Source of the DNA: Arthrobacter_D sp015752045
Lineage (GTDB): Bacteria; Actinomycetota; Actinomycetes; Actinomycetales; Micrococcaceae
Direction of reading: 5' to 3'
Assembly (NCBI RefSeq): GCF_015752045.1
Contig: NZ_JADOUS010000004.1
Location: forward strand, 62,001-126,000
DNA length: 64,000 bases
Shown here piece by piece: positions 26,204-33,840 of the stretch (positions within the stretch are counted from its first letter, which is position 1; each line of letters begins with the position of its first letter). Below the pieces are notes generated by a model, which was not told where the DNA came from, searched no databases, and was given only the letters and a program-made list of their open reading frames with translations. The translations under genes were made by a program, and so were the position numbers.

Positions 26204-27544
26204 ATGGACCGGCAGCAGGAGTTCGTACTGCGCACCATCGAGGAGCGGGACGTGCGCTACGTGCGGCTGTGGTTCACCGACGTCGTCGGCTCCCTCAAAT
26301 CGGTGGCCCTCGCCCCGGCCGAGGTCGAGGGCGCGTTCGAGGAGGGCCTCGGGTTCGACGGCTCCTCCATCGAAGGGCTCGCGCGGGTGTACGAGTCGGA
26401 CATGCTGGCCCAGCCGGACCCGTCCACGTTCCAGATCCTGCCCTGGCGCGGCGAGAAGGAGCAGACGTCCCGGATGTTCTGCGACATCCTCACTCCGGAC
26501 GGCCAGCCGTCCACCGCCGACCCGCGCGGGGTCCTCAAGAAGACGCTCGCGAAGGCCGCCGACATGGGCTTCACCTGCTACACGCACCCCGAGATCGAGT
26601 TCTACCTGCTGAAGTCCGCCGAGCCGGGCGCCGACGGCCAGCCCGTGCCGGTGGACCACGCGGGCTACTTCGACCACGTGCCGGGCGGCGTGGCCCAGGA
26701 TTTCCGCCGGACCGCCGTCGCGATGCTCGAATCGGTGGGCATCTCCGTCGAGTTCAGCCACCACGAGGCGGGCCCCGGGCAGAACGAGATCGACCTGCGC
26801 TACGCCGACGCACTGCAGACCGCCGACAACATCATGACGTTCCGCACCATCATCAAGGAGGTCGCGCTGACCTCGGGCAGCTACGCGACCTTCATGCCGA
26901 AGCCGTTCTCGGAGCACCCCGGGTCCGGGATGCACACCCACTTCTCGCTGTTCGAGGGTGATACGAACGCGTTCTACGAGGCCGGGGCCGAGTTCCAGCT
27001 GTCGAAGACCGCACGCCAGTTCATCGCCGGTATCCTCCGGCACGCCCCCGAGTTCACCGCCGTGACCAACCAGTTCGTGAACTCGTTCAAGCGGCTCTGG
27101 GGCGGCGGCGAGGCGCCCAGCTACCTGTCGTGGGGCCACAACAACCGCTCCGCCCTGGTCCGGGTGCCCCTGTACAAGCCCAACAAGGGCCAGTCCGCAC
27201 GCATCGAGTACCGCGGCATCGACTCCGCGAGCAACCCCTACCTCGCCTACTCGGTGCTCCTGGGGGCGGGCCTGAAGGGGATCGAGGAGGGCTACGACCT
27301 GCCGCCGGCCGCCGAGGACGACGTCTGGAGCCTGACCGCCGCCGAGCGCCGCGCCATGGGCCACGACCCGCTGCCCGCCAGCCTGCACGATGCCATCCGC
27401 GTCATGGAGGAGTCCGAGCTCGTCGCGGACATCCTGGGGGAGCAGGTCTTCGAGAACTTCCTGCGGAACAAGCGCGCCGAGTGGCACGACTACCGCATCC
27501 AGGTGACCCCCTACGAGCTGCGCCGGAACCTCAACATCCTGTAA
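26204..27544 (+). CDS. glnA2: Type I glutamine synthetase, GlnA2 (no adenylylation site)
   Basis: Glutamine synthetase makes glutamine from glutamate, ammonia and ATP as a dodecamer. The 446 residues have FDGSSIEG, the active-site stretch EIEFYLL, FSHHEAGPGQNEIDLRY, TFMPKPFSEHPGSGMHTH and the ARIEYRGIDSASNPYLA region. At the position where GlnA1 has its adenylylated Tyr (DLYELP), this protein reads DDVWSLT, so GlnE should not modify it. This and the length match actinobacterial GlnA2. A GAGG ribosome site lies 5 nt before the ATG. It is followed by glnE after 32 bp. Confidence 0.92.
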   Translation: MDRQQEFVLRTIEERDVRYVRLWFTDVVGSLKSVALAPAEVEGAFEEGLGFDGSSIEGLARVYESDMLAQPDPSTFQILPWRGEKEQTSRMFCDILTPDGQPSTADPRGVLKKTLAKAADMGFTCYTHPEIEFYLLKSAEPGADGQPVPVDHAGYFDHVPGGVAQDFRRTAVAMLESVGISVEFSHHEAGPGQNEIDLRYADALQTADNIMTFRTIIKEVALTSGSYATFMPKPFSEHPGSGMHTHFSLFEGDTNAFYEAGAEFQLSKTARQFIAGILRHAPEFTAVTNQFVNSFKRLWGGGEAPSYLSWGHNNRSALVRVPLYKPNKGQSARIEYRGIDSASNPYLAYSVLLGAGLKGIEEGYDLPPAAEDDVWSLTAAERRAMGHDPLPASLHDAIRVMEESELVADILGEQVFENFLRNKRAEWHDYRIQVTPYELRRNLNIL

Positions 27545-27564
27545 GGCCCGTCCGGGGACATGGC

Positions 27565-27570
27565 TAGGGT
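27565..27570 (+). promoter_or_regulatory. Leaderless-type -10 box of glnE
   Basis: TAGGGT ends 6 nt before the glnE ATG (spacer TGGGGG). The G run is too close to act as a normal ribosome site. Confidence 0.45.
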
Positions 27571-27576
27571 TGGGGG

Positions 27577-30500
27577 ATGAGCCTCAACCGCAAGCTGATC
27601 AGTTACGGCTTCACGGACCTCGAGAAGAGCCGGCGTTTCCTCGACGCCCCGGAGCTGCGGGGCCTCAACGACGACGACCTCTTCGCGGGTCTCGCCATGG
27701 CCGCCAGCCCGGACATGGCGCTGCAGTCCTTCGTGAGGCTCCTGGCCGTCGATCGCACGGCGGTCACGGCGGCCTTCTCCGACGGGGGCCGGCGCGGCCT
27801 GCTGTTCCGCCTGCTGGGCGCCACCGAGGCGCTCGGGGAGTTCCTCATGCGTCACCCGGAACACCTGGACGTCGTGAGGACCCGGCCGGCGACACCGCCG
27901 ATCATCGCCCCGGAGGACCTGCGCGCGGAACTCCTCCGCTCCGTCTACGCCGACCCGGCTGCGGCCAATCCCGTCGCGGGCGCCATCGGCGTCGACGCGT
28001 ACTGCCGGCTCCGGGTCGCCTATCGCAGGCGCCTGACGGACCTCGCCGTCCGCGACCTCGGCCACTGCGCGCCCGTCGACTACCTGCCCGTCGTCGCGCG
28101 GGAACTCGCGGACCTCGCCGCCGCCGCGCTGGAGGCCTCCCTCGCCGTCGCGCGGGCGGAACTGGGTGACGTGTACGGGTCCGACGTCGTCGCCCGGGTC
28201 AGGCTCGCCGTGATCGCGATGGGCAAGTGCGGAGCCCGCGAGCTCAACTACATCTCCGACGTCGACGTCGTCTACGTGGTGGAGGGGGAGGACCTCGACG
28301 ACACGACGCTCACGCGGATCGGGACGGGGCTCGCGTCCGGGATGTCCAGGGGCGTCTACTCGCCCGGACAGGAGCCGGCCCTGTGGGAGGTCGACGCGAA
28401 CCTCCGCCCCGAGGGCAAGGACGGTCAGCTCGTCCGGACGCTGCAGTCGCATGTGTCCTACTACGAGCGATGGGCGAAGACCTGGGAGTTCCAGGCCCTC
28501 CTGAAGGCCCGCGCCGCGGCGGGGGATCCGGACCTCGGCCGGCGGTACGAGGAAGCCATCGCCCCGCTCATCTGGGCGTCGTCCCAGCGGGAGGGATTCG
28601 TCGAGGGCGTCCGGGCCATGCGCCGCCGCGTCACGGACAACATCGCGCGGAACGAGGAGGCACGCCAGCTCAAGCTCGGGCCGGGAGGCCTCCGCGACGT
28701 CGAGTTCACCGTGCAGCTGCTGCAGCTGGTCCACGGACGGCTGGACGAGTCGCTGCGCGTGCGCGACACCGTCTCCGCCATCGCCGCCCTGAGCGCTGCC
28801 GGGTACGTGGGGCGCTCCGACGCCCTGGACCTCGACGACGCGTACCGCTACCTGCGGGTCCTCGAGCACCGGATCCAGCTGATGCAGATGCGCCGCACCC
28901 ACCTGATGCCCGAGGACGAGACGTCCCTGCGCGCCCTGGCGCGGTCCTCCGAGGGGTGCATGGTGACGGTGCGTCCGAGCGCCCAGAGCCTCCACGACAA
29001 GTGGCAGTCCACGCGGCGGCTCGTCAAGCGGCTCCACGAGTCCATCTTCTACCGGCCGCTGCTCAACAACGCGGCGACGCTCCAGCCCGAGGACGTGCAG
29101 CTCACGGCGGAGGCGGCGCAGGCCCGCCTCGCGGCCCTCGGCTACCAGGATCCGCGCGGCGCGATGCGCCACATCGAGGCGCTCACCGGCGGGCTCCGGC
29201 GCCGCGCGCTGCTGCAGCGGCAGCTCCTGCCCATCCTGCTGGGCTGGTTCGCGGACGGCGTGGATCCCGACGCCGGGCTCCTCGGGTTCCGCCGCCTCAG
29301 CGAATCACTCGGCGAGAGCCACTGGTACCTCGGCATGCTGCGCGATTCCAACGCCGCGGCGGAGCGGCTCTGCGCCGTCCTGTCGAGCAGCCGGTTCATC
29401 ACCGACCTGCTGGAGGTGTCGCCGGAGTCGACCCAGTGGCTCGGCTCCGACACCGAACTCGTCCCGGACACCTTCGAGGCCCAGTGGCACGAGATCCGGT
29501 CGAAGATGTCGCGGCATCCCGAGCCGGAGGAAGCCATCCGCCTGATCCGGCTCATCCGGCGTCGTGAGCTGCTGCGGATCGCCATCGCCGACAGTTCCAG
29601 CCTGCTGTCCCAGGCGGAGGTGGGGGAGGCGCTGTCCGACGCTGATCGGGCGGCGATCCTCGGCGCCCTGCACGTGGCCGAGAAGCAGGTGCTCGCGGGG
29701 GAGGAACAGCTCACCGACGTCGTCGTGATGGCGATGGGTCGCCAGGGCGGCCGCGAGATTACCTACGGGTCCGATGCCGACGTCATCTACGTGCACCGGC
29801 CGCGGCCCGGGGCGGACGAGTCGGCGGCACAGAAGCAGGCGGAGGCCATCGTCGCGCGACTGGTCGCGCTGCTCACGCAGCCCTGCAAGCCGCCCGTGCT
29901 GGCCGAGCGCGTGCTGGAGATCGACGCAGCCCTCCGCCCGGAGGGCAAGCAGGGCCCGATGGTGCGCTCCATCGACTCCTATCGCGAGTACTACCGCCGC
30001 TGGTCCCTCGTGTGGGAGGCGCAGGCGCTCCTGAGGGCGCGGCCCCTGGCGGGCGACGACGGACTCGCCACCGAATTCCTCGACGTCATCGACCCGGTGC
30101 GGTACCCGCGGGAACTCGGTGAGAACGATGTCCGCGAGATCCGGCGCATCAAGGCGCGCGTCGAGGCGGAACGGCTCCCGCGCGGCGCCGACCCGTCGAG
30201 GCACCTGAAGCTGGGACGCGGTGCCCTCAGCGACGTCGAGTGGCTGGTGCAGCTCCTCCAGCTGCAGCACGCGCACGCGCTCCCTGCCCTGCAGGTGCAG
30301 TCCACGCTCGCCGCCCTGCAGGTGATCGAGGACGAGGGGCTGGTGCCGGCGGAGGACGTCGCCACGCTGCGCGGCAGCTGGACCCTCGCCACCCGGATCC
30401 GCGGGGCGAATGTCATCTGGAGCGGCCGCGGGTCCGATCTGCTGCCCTCCTCACGCCGCGACCTGGAGGCGGTGGCGCGGTGGTGCGGCTACGGACCGGA

Positions 30501-30585
30501 CAGCGGTTCCCACCTGGAGGAGGACTACCTCCGGATGACCAGGCGCAGCCGGAGCATCTTCGAACGGCATTTCTACGGGTACTAG
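27577..30585 (+). CDS. glnE: GlnE, glutamine synthetase adenylyltransferase/removase
   Basis: GlnE adds and removes AMP on the regulatory Tyr of GlnA1 in response to nitrogen state. The 1002 residues contain two nucleotidyltransferase domains. The N-terminal removase domain has GKCGARELNYISDVDVVYV near residue 214, and the C-terminal transferase domain has GRQGGREITYGSDADVIYVH near residue 720. Helical GlnD/GlnE linker regions follow each domain (LKLGPGGLRDVEF and LKLGRGALSDVEW). Length is normal. In the ancestral order it converged on glnA1, its substrate gene, which is now separated from it by the 10-kb element. Confidence 0.96.
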   Translation: MSLNRKLISYGFTDLEKSRRFLDAPELRGLNDDDLFAGLAMAASPDMALQSFVRLLAVDRTAVTAAFSDGGRRGLLFRLLGATEALGEFLMRHPEHLDVVRTRPATPPIIAPEDLRAELLRSVYADPAAANPVAGAIGVDAYCRLRVAYRRRLTDLAVRDLGHCAPVDYLPVVARELADLAAAALEASLAVARAELGDVYGSDVVARVRLAVIAMGKCGARELNYISDVDVVYVVEGEDLDDTTLTRIGTGLASGMSRGVYSPGQEPALWEVDANLRPEGKDGQLVRTLQSHVSYYERWAKTWEFQALLKARAAAGDPDLGRRYEEAIAPLIWASSQREGFVEGVRAMRRRVTDNIARNEEARQLKLGPGGLRDVEFTVQLLQLVHGRLDESLRVRDTVSAIAALSAAGYVGRSDALDLDDAYRYLRVLEHRIQLMQMRRTHLMPEDETSLRALARSSEGCMVTVRPSAQSLHDKWQSTRRLVKRLHESIFYRPLLNNAATLQPEDVQLTAEAAQARLAALGYQDPRGAMRHIEALTGGLRRRALLQRQLLPILLGWFADGVDPDAGLLGFRRLSESLGESHWYLGMLRDSNAAAERLCAVLSSSRFITDLLEVSPESTQWLGSDTELVPDTFEAQWHEIRSKMSRHPEPEEAIRLIRLIRRRELLRIAIADSSSLLSQAEVGEALSDADRAAILGALHVAEKQVLAGEEQLTDVVVMAMGRQGGREITYGSDADVIYVHRPRPGADESAAQKQAEAIVARLVALLTQPCKPPVLAERVLEIDAALRPEGKQGPMVRSIDSYREYYRRWSLVWEAQALLRARPLAGDDGLATEFLDVIDPVRYPRELGENDVREIRRIKARVEAERLPRGADPSRHLKLGRGALSDVEWLVQLLQLQHAHALPALQVQSTLAALQVIEDEGLVPAEDVATLRGSWTLATRIRGANVIWSGRGSDLLPSSRRDLEAVARWCGYGPDSGSHLEEDYLRMTRRSRSIFERHFYGY

Positions 30586-30592
30586 CGGTCCG

Positions 30593-30644
30593 GTCCCCCA
30601 CCGGGAACGGCAACGGCGGCCGTCCCCGGTGGGGGACGGCCGCC
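30593..30644. terminator. Bidirectional terminator formerly shared by glnE and glnA1
   Basis: Two mutually exclusive hairpins occur here. One pairs GTCCCCCACCGGG (30593-30605) with a near-complement at 30624-30637. The other is an exact 13-bp stem, GGCGGCCGTCCCC (30615-30627) with GGGGACGGCCGCC (30632-30644). In the uninterrupted chromosome this would lie just beyond the glnA1 stop. Confidence 0.7.
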
Positions 30645-30674
30645 GTCGTCGGTGCCTCATGGTGAAGAGTGCAG

Positions 30675-30701
30675 GCTAGACGCCGTAGTAGAGCTCGAAC
30701 T
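30675..30701. repeat. attL, left attachment site
   Basis: A 27-bp copy of the glnA1 3' end reads, on the minus strand, FELYYGV-stop codons. It differs from attR by one base (30682 G against 40706 A), which is the wobble base of the penultimate Gly codon (GGC here, GGT in attR). The identical crossover core is 30683-30701. This copy presumably preserves the original chromosomal stop. Confidence 0.9.
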
Positions 30702-30794
30702 AAACAAGGGTAATTGGCTGTAGTTGAGAAGTGCTTAGATCCGCTTGTTTCCGGGTTTTTTATGGTTGGCCGTGGTTGTGGATAAGTACCCCTT

Positions 30795-30823
30795 TGCGGA
30801 CCTCTTGCGGACTTTCTGCGGAC
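30795..30823 (+). repeat. Three 11-bp-spaced TGCGGAC repeats (left arm-type sites)
   Basis: TGCGGAC occurs at 30795, 30806 and 30817, exactly 11 bp apart, about 95 bp inside attL. The same heptamer at the same spacing occurs twice near attR. Tyrosine integrases of this class bind short repeated arm sites flanking the core, so these are good candidates. Confidence 0.6.
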
Positions 30824-30843
30824 TAGACGGGCCCCGCGTGTTG

Positions 30844-31164
30844 CTAGACGAACCTCAGAGGGATTGTGAGGTGGTGGGTTCGCCCGTCCCGGCGTCGCAC
30901 CATTGGTGGTCCGTCCGTGTAGAACATGCGCCCATCCCACTTAAGCCGCGTGGTGGTGGGGTCGAAGTCGTAGGGTCCGATGATTGCCCGTAGTTCCTCG
31001 ATGAGATCCACGCGGCCCGGTTCGCTTTCCCGCTCTACCCGCTGATAGGACACGTTAGCCGGGACGGTGGAAACGTACTCGTATTGACCGGGCACCTGGT
31101 TGCCGTATCGATCGACCGTGGGAGGACCTGGTTCCCAGATTTCTACCTTGTCAGTGAGTCTCAC
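30844..31164 (-). CDS. Head-tail connector / head closure (stopper) protein
   Basis: This 106-residue protein is rich in beta strands (DKVEIWEPGPPTVDRYGNQVPG, LKWDGRMFYTDGPPMVRRRDGR) with the small barrel pattern of phage head closure proteins of the SPP1 gp16 / HK97 gp7 type. It lies directly after an adaptor-like gene and overlaps it (GTGA). It is the last gene before attL. No tail gene follows, so this protein would have to present the docking surface for a helper tail. The assignment rests on size, position and fold pattern. Confidence 0.65.
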   Translation of the reverse strand: MRLTDKVEIWEPGPPTVDRYGNQVPGQYEYVSTVPANVSYQRVERESEPGRVDLIEELRAIIGPYDFDPTTTRLKWDGRMFYTDGPPMVRRRDGRTHHLTIPLRFV

Positions 31165-31487
31165 GCTGCACGCCGCCTGTAGCCGTTGAGGACTGCCAGC
31201 TCGGGGAGGATGAAGCCCTGTAGGGTTGCCCCGCGTTCGGAGTAGTCGCCTGCCGTGTAGGTGGTGACTTGCTCGGGGTTGGCTGTTAGCCGTGTGCAGG
31301 CCGACACGATGACAGCCTGAATGGATGCTACCGGTAGGTCAATGTCACGTCCTACGAAGCCGCGTCCCCTGGTGTATCCCCAGACGAAGGCCCTGATGGT
31401 GGTGAGGTGGTCGGATGCCTGCTGGATGGTGTCTGCGTCGTTGTGCCGCCCGATGTGTGCGGCAACTTTTGTTGCTAGTGGATCCAT
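31161..31487 (-). CDS. Head-tail adaptor protein (SPP1 gp15 / HK97 gp6-like)
   Basis: This 108-residue, mainly helical protein (PLATKVAAHIGRHNDADTIQQA, VASIQAVIVSACTRLTANPEQV) lies immediately downstream of the major capsid gene, the normal place for the adaptor that docks onto the portal ring. AGGAGG lies 6-7 nt before the ATG. A terminator-like hairpin sits between it and the capsid gene, suggesting lower expression than capsid. The stop overlaps the next gene as GTGA. Confidence 0.65.
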   Translation of the reverse strand: MDPLATKVAAHIGRHNDADTIQQASDHLTTIRAFVWGYTRGRGFVGRDIDLPVASIQAVIVSACTRLTANPEQVTTYTAGDYSERGATLQGFILPELAVLNGYRRRAA

Positions 31488-31508
31488 TGGTTTCCCTCCT
31501 AAAGGAAA

Positions 31509-31539
31509 GGGCAGGCAACCCGGTTAGAGTTGCCTGCCC
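31509..31539 (-). terminator. Hairpin terminator/attenuator after the capsid gene
   Basis: Exact 11-bp arms GGGCAGGCAAC and GTTGCCTGCCC surround a 9-nt loop. On the minus strand the hairpin is followed by TTTCCTTT, so it resembles a Rho-independent terminator. It lies between the major capsid gene and the connector genes. Confidence 0.75.
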
Positions 31540-31555
31540 GGTTGTCACGGTCTGA

Positions 31556-32431
31556 CTAGCGAGTGATGCCGGTCAGCGTGACGATTGCCTCAGGGTTCAC
31601 AGGTGCGGCGTCGAGACGGTAGACCACGCGGATGGCCTGCTGGTCGTAGTCACCGAACGTCTGGTCAAGGAGCTTCACGGCAGGAGCAACGTCGCGGGCG
31701 ACGGTGATCTGTGAGAAGTCGACAAGTGCGGCGCGGCCAGTCGGGGTTGCGCCGGTCGTGTTCGGGACGCGGTTGCTGATGATGACGGGGACTCCGAAGA
31801 GGGTGAACCCTGCGCCACGGGCAACGTCGGGCTGCACGAGGTAGTGGCCCTGCGTGTCCTTGAGCTTGCGGAGCTTGATGAAGTCGCCAGACGTGAATAC
31901 CCACTTGGCGCCGTCCACGTTCGCATTGGCGCCCATGAGTAGGCCCTGCGCGTCTAGCAGGTGGTCGAGAGTGAGAGCGCCGCCGACGGCAAGGTTCTGT
32001 GTGCCCGTGTAGGCGAAGAGACCCTTGGGTGTGGTGATGCCGTCACCGCTTGCACTGAAGAGCTGAGTATCCATTGCAGCCGCGACGTCTGAGACCAGCT
32101 TCTGCTGGATCGCTGAGTCAAGGGCGATGACCGACTGACGGGATAGTTCGTTGCTGAACTTCGTCAGAGTCTTCAGGGACTTCATGGTCGAGGGCAGGAG
32201 CTGGATCTCATCAAAATCAACATCAGAGTCCGGGATTAGTTCGTTCTGTGCGATCCAAGGGGTAGCGACTGTAGAGCTTCCAAGCTTGGGGATGCGGACA
32301 GGGCCGGCGGTGTCGATCATGCGCGGTCCGGCGGCAAGGAACTGCGATGAGGCCGCGAGGGGCTGAACAAGCTGCTTAATGACTGTTTCTTCGGTCAGTT
32401 CCGCAGCGTTGGTAGTGGAGTCAAGTGCCAT
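31556..32431 (-). CDS. Major capsid protein, HK97 fold
   Basis: This 291-residue protein has the composition and order of short HK97-fold capsid proteins. The N-terminal part VIKQLVQPLAASSQFL is followed by WIAQNELIPDSDVDFDEIQL (E-loop region), LTKFSNELSRQS, the spine helix, ANVDGAKWVFTSGDFIKLRKLKD and a C-terminal domain ending QAIRVVYRLDAAPVNPEAIV. There is no long N-terminal delta domain and no protease gene in the element, consistent with assembly on the separate scaffold protein. The ATG at 32431 has AAAGGA upstream. The frame upstream of it has no capsid similarity. Confidence 0.9.
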   Translation of the reverse strand: MALDSTTNAAELTEETVIKQLVQPLAASSQFLAAGPRMIDTAGPVRIPKLGSSTVATPWIAQNELIPDSDVDFDEIQLLPSTMKSLKTLTKFSNELSRQSVIALDSAIQQKLVSDVAAAMDTQLFSASGDGITTPKGLFAYTGTQNLAVGGALTLDHLLDAQGLLMGANANVDGAKWVFTSGDFIKLRKLKDTQGHYLVQPDVARGAGFTLFGVPVIISNRVPNTTGATPTGRAALVDFSQITVARDVAPAVKLLDQTFGDYDQQAIRVVYRLDAAPVNPEAIVTLTGITR

Positions 32432-32491
32432 GAGAGGTAGTCCTTTACGTGAAAGTGGTTTCTGGTTTTCACGCTGGCCTCCAGGACAAGC

Positions 32492-32522
32492 GAAGGGGAC
32501 GGACTCCGGGTCCATCCCCTTC
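32492..32522 (-). promoter_or_regulatory. 31-nt hairpin in the leader of the capsid gene
   Basis: Arms GAAGGGGA and TCCCCTTC, with an inner GGAC/GTCC stem, form a long hairpin about 60 bp upstream of the capsid ATG. There is no T run after it on the minus strand, so an RNA stability or regulatory role is as likely as termination. Confidence 0.5.
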
Positions 32523-32530
32523 AGGGTACA

Positions 32531-32555
32531 CCTATTGCGAATCATTCGCAATAGG
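32531..32555. repeat. Perfect 25-bp palindrome upstream of the capsid gene
   Basis: Arms CCTATTGCGAAT and ATTCGCAATAGG are exact complements around one central base. It starts 1 bp after the stop of the 90-aa gene. With a one-base loop it makes a poor hairpin, so a protein-binding site is plausible. Confidence 0.6.
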
Positions 32556-32556
32556 A

Positions 32557-32829
32557 CTATCTGCCAAACTTGCCGGTAAGCCGTTTGCTCTCCCAACGCT
32601 TCAATTGGCGGCAGGTTCGTTCGTCGTAGCCAATGGCCTGCATTGCGTCGATGATTTGATCTATTGAAAGACCCTCTTCGGCACACTCTGCCAACTGCTT
32701 GGTCATAATTTCGTCAGTCTGGCTATTACGGGCCCATCCGTTGTTACCGATGAAGTCAATGAAGTTCAGCAACTCGCGCTGTTGTTCGGTGAACCCGATC
32801 CATTCGAAGTTATGCGGCTTTTTCGCCAT
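32557..32829 (-). CDS. Unknown 90-aa protein between scaffold and capsid genes
   Basis: I do not recognise the family. The ATG at 32829 has AGGGGG 5-6 nt upstream; the upstream frame is discarded. The protein is helical and charged, with NFEWIGFTEQQRELLNFIDFIG, then AEEGLSIDQIIDAMQAIGYDE and a basic end (RQLKRWESKRLTGKFGR). In SPP1-like phages this slot holds the decoration protein gp12, but no collagen-like or Ig-like pattern is visible. Alternatives are a capsid-size factor or a small DNA-binding regulator of the capsid gene acting at the adjacent palindrome. Confidence 0.8.
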   Translation of the reverse strand: MAKKPHNFEWIGFTEQQRELLNFIDFIGNNGWARNSQTDEIMTKQLAECAEEGLSIDQIIDAMQAIGYDERTCRQLKRWESKRLTGKFGR

Positions 32830-32839
32830 TGCGTCCCCC

Positions 32840-33304
32840 TCAGCTGGCGCGGGCTCTGAGTAGCCCAGCGAGACCCACATTACTCTCGGAAGGTGTGGCT
32901 CCTTGGTGAATGAAGCCTGATGGTCTCCGGCTCGCTAGGTGCGGCTTGGAAGTCAGGAGGGCATCTATCGCCGTCGTGAGCGCGTCCGCGTCGTCCAGGT
33001 GTGCCGAGTCAAACGGTAGGTCTGTGGCGTCCTGTAGCCGTCCTGTGGCCGTGACTAGGGCTGTGTGGAGTCGTGCGCCCATCTCGTCTACCCGCTTGGC
33101 TTTCTCACGGTAGCCTGCTGATTCTTTCCGCAGCGCCTTAACGTAGGACTCGTCAAAGACCTTAGGTTCTGCTGGGGGTTCCTCGGTCTCGGACGGTTCG
33201 GACGGTTCGGACGGTTCTGACGGTTCGACCGGTTCGGACGGTTCGATTACGGGGGTAGTCGGTTCGGTCAGTTCTTCGGTGGATTCTTCGAGCTGTGCAG
33301 TCAA
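32840..33304 (-). CDS. Scaffolding protein
   Basis: This is a 154-residue acidic protein with a run of Ser-Glu-Pro repeats (about residues 20-45, coded by 9-bp GGTTCGGAC-type repeats at 33191-33245). A helical, probably coiled-coil middle (ESYVKALRKESAGYREKAKRVDEM) and a basic tail follow. This is the usual composition of capsid scaffolds and the position is right, between MuF-like and capsid genes. I chose the TTG at 33304 because AGGAG, overlapping the upstream stop, lies 7-8 nt before it. An ATG at 33343 lies inside the previous gene. Confidence 0.75.
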   Translation of the reverse strand: MTAQLEESTEELTEPTTPVIEPSEPVEPSEPSEPSEPSETEEPPAEPKVFDESYVKALRKESAGYREKAKRVDEMGARLHTALVTATGRLQDATDLPFDSAHLDDADALTTAIDALLTSKPHLASRRPSGFIHQGATPSESNVGLAGLLRARAS

Positions 33305-33315
33305 TTGCGGATCTC

Positions 33316-33840
33316 CTAATTCGTTACGGGTACGGGGTGGCATTTGCAACCCTTATGGGTGTTCATTGGCTTGTCTGCTGGATACACGTAGCCGTCCTTA
33401 TAGAGCCACATGCAAAGCTCGCAGTGGTCAGCCTCTAATCCCCTGGTGTAGCCGGTCACGCGGGGGTTCAGCCGGATTGCTTCACTGAATCCATTGGCCG
33501 CTGCCTCCAGTACCTCGGACTCACCTAGGCGTCTGAGTTGCATCACAGTGTCTAGGTCCGATGTCGTGATGGTTGTGAGTGCTTTCTCCAGCCGTGGTGT
33601 CACGTCGACCACCGGTAGTCCAGCGAACGCGGGAACGAAGCCTAGAGCCTCCTGTAGGTAGCCAGCTAACGTCAGCTCGGACACGGCTACCCCCTTAGCC
33701 CTCGCAGCGGTCAGGAGTAGTGACGTTGACTGTTTGAACTCGTCAAGGCTCAACTGGCCTTCACGGTGTCGCGTCCATAGGCCCTCGATAGCGTCAGCGG
33801 TCCGCGTCGCCAGGGTAGAGACGTTCTGCTCGTAGGTCAT
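33316..33840 (-). CDS. MuF-like minor head protein
   Basis: The 174 residues have a helical N-terminal half and a C-terminal Cys/His cluster, ADHCELCMWLYKDGYVYPA then HKGCKCHPVPV. This matches the metal-binding end of MuF-like (SPP1 gp7-type) minor head proteins, which bind the portal and enter the head. The gene overlaps the portal stop as ATGA, the normal position. No toxin domain is attached, unlike some MuF fusions. Confidence 0.78.
   Translation of the reverse strand: MTYEQNVSTLATRTADAIEGLWTRHREGQLSLDEFKQSTSLLLTAARAKGVAVSELTLAGYLQEALGFVPAFAGLPVVDVTPRLEKALTTITTSDLDTVMQLRRLGESEVLEAAANGFSEAIRLNPRVTGYTRGLEADHCELCMWLYKDGYVYPADKPMNTHKGCKCHPVPVTN

Noticed and set aside
33191..33245. Short regular repeats considered as a CRISPR array
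   Set aside because: The units are 9 bp with no spacers and code for a Ser-Glu-Pro tract in the scaffold gene.
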